Source: Chitinophagaceae bacterium (lineage in GTDB: Bacteria; Bacteroidota; Bacteroidia; Chitinophagales; Chitinophagaceae). Taken from it: a stretch of DNA of 7,551 bases. The notes below the pieces were generated by a model that saw nothing but the letters and a program-made list of their open reading frames with translations, searched no databases and was not told the DNA's origin. Every line of letters begins with the position of its first letter. The first letter of the stretch is position 1. Location: assembly GCA_026785745.1 (NCBI GenBank), contig JAJAZO010000038.1:1-7551 (forward strand), written 5' to 3'. The translations under genes were made by a program, and so were the position numbers. Below, one piece after another: positions 6,203-7,551 of the stretch.

Positions 6203-7416
6203 ATGAAAAATTTCTACCGGTATTTCTTACTTCTTTCTTTCCTGTGTATTGCTGCTTTCAGTTTTGCCCAACGGGCAAAAAAAATTCATTTCAACGCTAT
6301 ACTGATTGATACGCATAATGATATTCCCACCACTGCAATTGATAAGGAAGTAAGTTTTGACCAATCATTAAAAACAAAAACACATTCTGATTTACAGCGG
6401 ATGGCAGCAGGCGGAGTGGATGCCCAGTTTTTTTCTATCTGGTGTGATGGTAATATGAAAAATCCCTATGCATGGGCTAACAGAGAAATAGATACTGTAA
6501 TGGCATGGACAAATCGTAATCCCTCTACAATGGTGCAGGCTTTTACTACAGCAGATATTATTAAAGCAGCGAAACAAAAAAACTGGCTGTATTATTTGGT
6601 GTGGAAGGTGGCCACATGATAGAAAACGATTTGAACAAACTTGATGCGTTATATAAAAGAGGCGTTCGGTATATGACTATCACCTGGAACAATTCTACTG
6701 ATTGGGCTACGTCGGCACTTACTGAAACCTCACCCCCAACCCCTCAACACGGAGTGGAGAGGGGGGCAGACTCCGTAAGAAAAAAGGGGCTTACTGATTT
6801 TGGAAAACAAATTGTAAAAAGAATGAACGAACTGGGAATGCTGGTTGATTTATCGCATGTAGGCGAGCAAACATTCTGGGATGCGGTTAATACAACAACT
6901 AAACCGGTTCTGGTTTCGCATAGTTGCGTATATACATTATGCCCACACAGGAGAAATTTAAAAGACGACCAGATAAAAGCGGTGGCAAAGAATGGTGGCG
7001 TTATCCATCTAAATTTTTACAGCGGTTTTTTGGATCCAAATTTTGAAGCAAGAAGTGATGCTTTTACTACCCGGCATAAGAACGAAATGGATTCGATGCT
7101 GAAGATAAATCCCGAACCCTATTTTATGCAGGTTTACCTTTTTGAAAAATACCCGGATGAAGTAAAAGGGCTTCGTCCGCCAATGTCGTTACTGCTCGAC
7201 CACCTGGACTACATCGTAAAATTGGTTGGTGTAGATTATGTTGGCCTCGGCAGCGATTTTGACGGTGTTAATTCTTTGCCTGCCGGATTAGATGGTGTGG
7301 AAGATTTTCCAAAGATCACCTAAGAGTTGGTGAAGAAAGGATATAGTAAAAAAGATGTTCGTAAAATTTTAGGTGGTAACCTGCTGAGGGTATTTGCTGC
7401 GAATGAGCATAATTAA
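6203..7416 (+). pseudogene. Membrane dipeptidase (peptidase family M19), broken by one frameshift and one nonsense codon
   Basis: M19 enzymes are zinc dipeptidases related to renal dipeptidase. Read through both lesions, the gene encodes about 404 aa, normal for the family. The start is ATG with a signal peptide (1-22, ending FAQ). Zinc-site residues are all present: LIDTHND (His38, Asp40), GVEGG (Glu135), LVDLSH (His219), VSHSC (His240), then HRRNL and YVGLGSDFDG (Asp352). Lesion 1: the frame changes at an A-run (6576-6582); one added A would restore KLAVLFGVEGG. Lesion 2: TAA at 7321-7323 replaces the expected GAA in ITEELVKKGYS; the following 30 codons remain clearly homologous (KKDVRKILGGNLLRVF). 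A repeat-derived peptide is also inserted at about residues 175-195. The preserved zinc ligands and reading frame elsewhere suggest very recent decay, a sequence error, or recoding. The gene follows the carboxypeptidase-regulatory-like gene by 78 bp. Confidence 0.85.
6730..6776 (+). repeat. Palindromic repeat inserted in frame in the dipeptidase gene
   Basis: The stretch starts with ACCCCCAACCCCT (6732-6744), identical to the minus strand at 1452-1464, and holds a perfect 7-bp inverted repeat, ACGGAGT (6749-6755) and ACTCCGT (6770-6776), around a G-rich loop. It encodes SPPTPQHGVERGADSV, low-complexity sequence that interrupts an otherwise well-conserved region between WATSA and GLTDFGK. The boundaries are approximate. 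Confidence 0.65.
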
Positions 7417-7438
7417 GAATTAAGAGTTATGAGTTGAA
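7411..7438 (+). repeat. Degenerate heptamer tandem repeat at the dipeptidase 3' end
   Basis: Four 7-mers read AATTAAG, AATTAAG, AGTTATG, AGTTGAA. The first unit contains the last two codons of the dipeptidase frame, including its TAA. The unit length matches the array at 3269-3303, with a different sequence. Confidence 0.55.
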
Positions 7439-7467
7439 ACTGAAATCAAACAACTATAAACTCTTAA
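7420..7467. repeat. Long A/T-rich inverted repeat, possible terminator-like hairpin
   Basis: The arms at 7420-7436 (TTAAGAGTTATGAGTTG) and 7451-7467 (CAACTATAAACTCTTAA) pair at 14 of 17 positions around a 14-nt loop, with the three mismatches together. It lies just after the dipeptidase stop and before the next gene. No T-tract follows, so a terminator role is uncertain. Confidence 0.55.
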
Positions 7468-7490
7468 GTAATAACTTTAAACTTAGAAAA

Positions 7491-7551
7491 ATGGAAGTAC
7501 ATACCCACACCCAAACCCCAAGAAAAAAATGCCTGCCTGTCGGCAGACAGG
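7491..7551 (+). CDS. Start of a small Bacteroidota membrane-protein gene (partial, with translated palindrome)
   Basis: Only 20 codons are visible: MEVHTHTQTPRKK, then CLPVGRQ. From memory, a common Bacteroidota membrane-protein family begins M-E-V-H-x-H-x-x-TPRKKWTHYFWEF and continues as a transmembrane helix; its function is unknown to me. Here the expected W-T-H-Y after RKK is replaced by CLPVGRQ, which is the reading of the palindromic repeat that starts at 7532. Whether the family sequence resumes beyond the edge cannot be seen. An imperfect -7 box TAACTTTA (7472-7479, seven of eight matches) lies 11 bp before the ATG. The identification rests on 13 residues. Confidence 0.55.
   Translation, partial: MEVHTHTQTPRKKCLPVGRQ
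7532..7551. repeat. Palindromic repeat (CCTGCCTGTC / GACAGG...), cut by the window edge
   Basis: The left arm CCTGCCTGTC (7532-7541), loop GGCA and start of the right arm GACAGG (7546-7551) are seen; six pairs are visible and the arm would extend to ten if the next bases are CAGG. I recall this palindrome, read as LPVGRQA-like peptides, as widespread in Bacteroidota. It lies inside the reading frame that starts at 7491. Confidence 0.7.

Overview
The window looks like chromosome from a Bacteroidota bacterium, probably near Chitinophagaceae. This is inferred from several things: an alternative complex III (act) gene pair of the Bacteroidota type, signal peptides ending in Ala-Gln, promoter boxes matching TAnnTTTG, no Shine-Dalgarno sequences, and short GC-rich palindromes and 7-bp tandem repeats in and between genes. 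No rRNA, tRNA, CRISPR array or transposase gene was seen.

Layout. Positions 1-2732 (minus strand) hold the start of an act operon: actA, a six-heme cytochrome c, then actB, an iron-sulfur/molybdopterin-like subunit that runs off the left edge. The 147-bp actA-actB gap is packed with three inverted-repeat elements. A likely promoter for the operon lies at 2781-2813. Positions 2986-3318 (plus) encode a small two-helix membrane protein of the DUF6787 type, whose C-terminal tail is written by a heptamer tandem repeat. It converges on a minus-strand pair at 3333-4705: a secreted TPR protein followed after 8 bp by a VOC/glyoxalase-fold protein. Divergent from these, 31 bp away, is purN (4737-5315), with a perfect TAnnTTTG box almost touching its GTG start. 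Then come an exported protein with a carboxypeptidase-regulatory-like domain (5363-6124), a membrane dipeptidase gene (family M19) broken by one frameshift and one nonsense codon (6203-7416), and the first codons of a small membrane-protein gene (7491 to the edge).

The genes do not form one pathway. Complex III carries electrons from menaquinol to cytochrome c or the oxidase, PurN makes purines, and the remainder are envelope or poorly known proteins. The most unusual theme is the repeats. At least two palindromic elements sit inside reading frames and are translated as extra peptides (in the dipeptidase and in the gene at the right edge). A 13-bp core of one of them is shared with the actA-actB spacer. 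The dipeptidase frameshift falls exactly on an in-phase A AAA AAC slippery heptamer, which could be decay, an assembly error or, less likely, programmed frameshifting.
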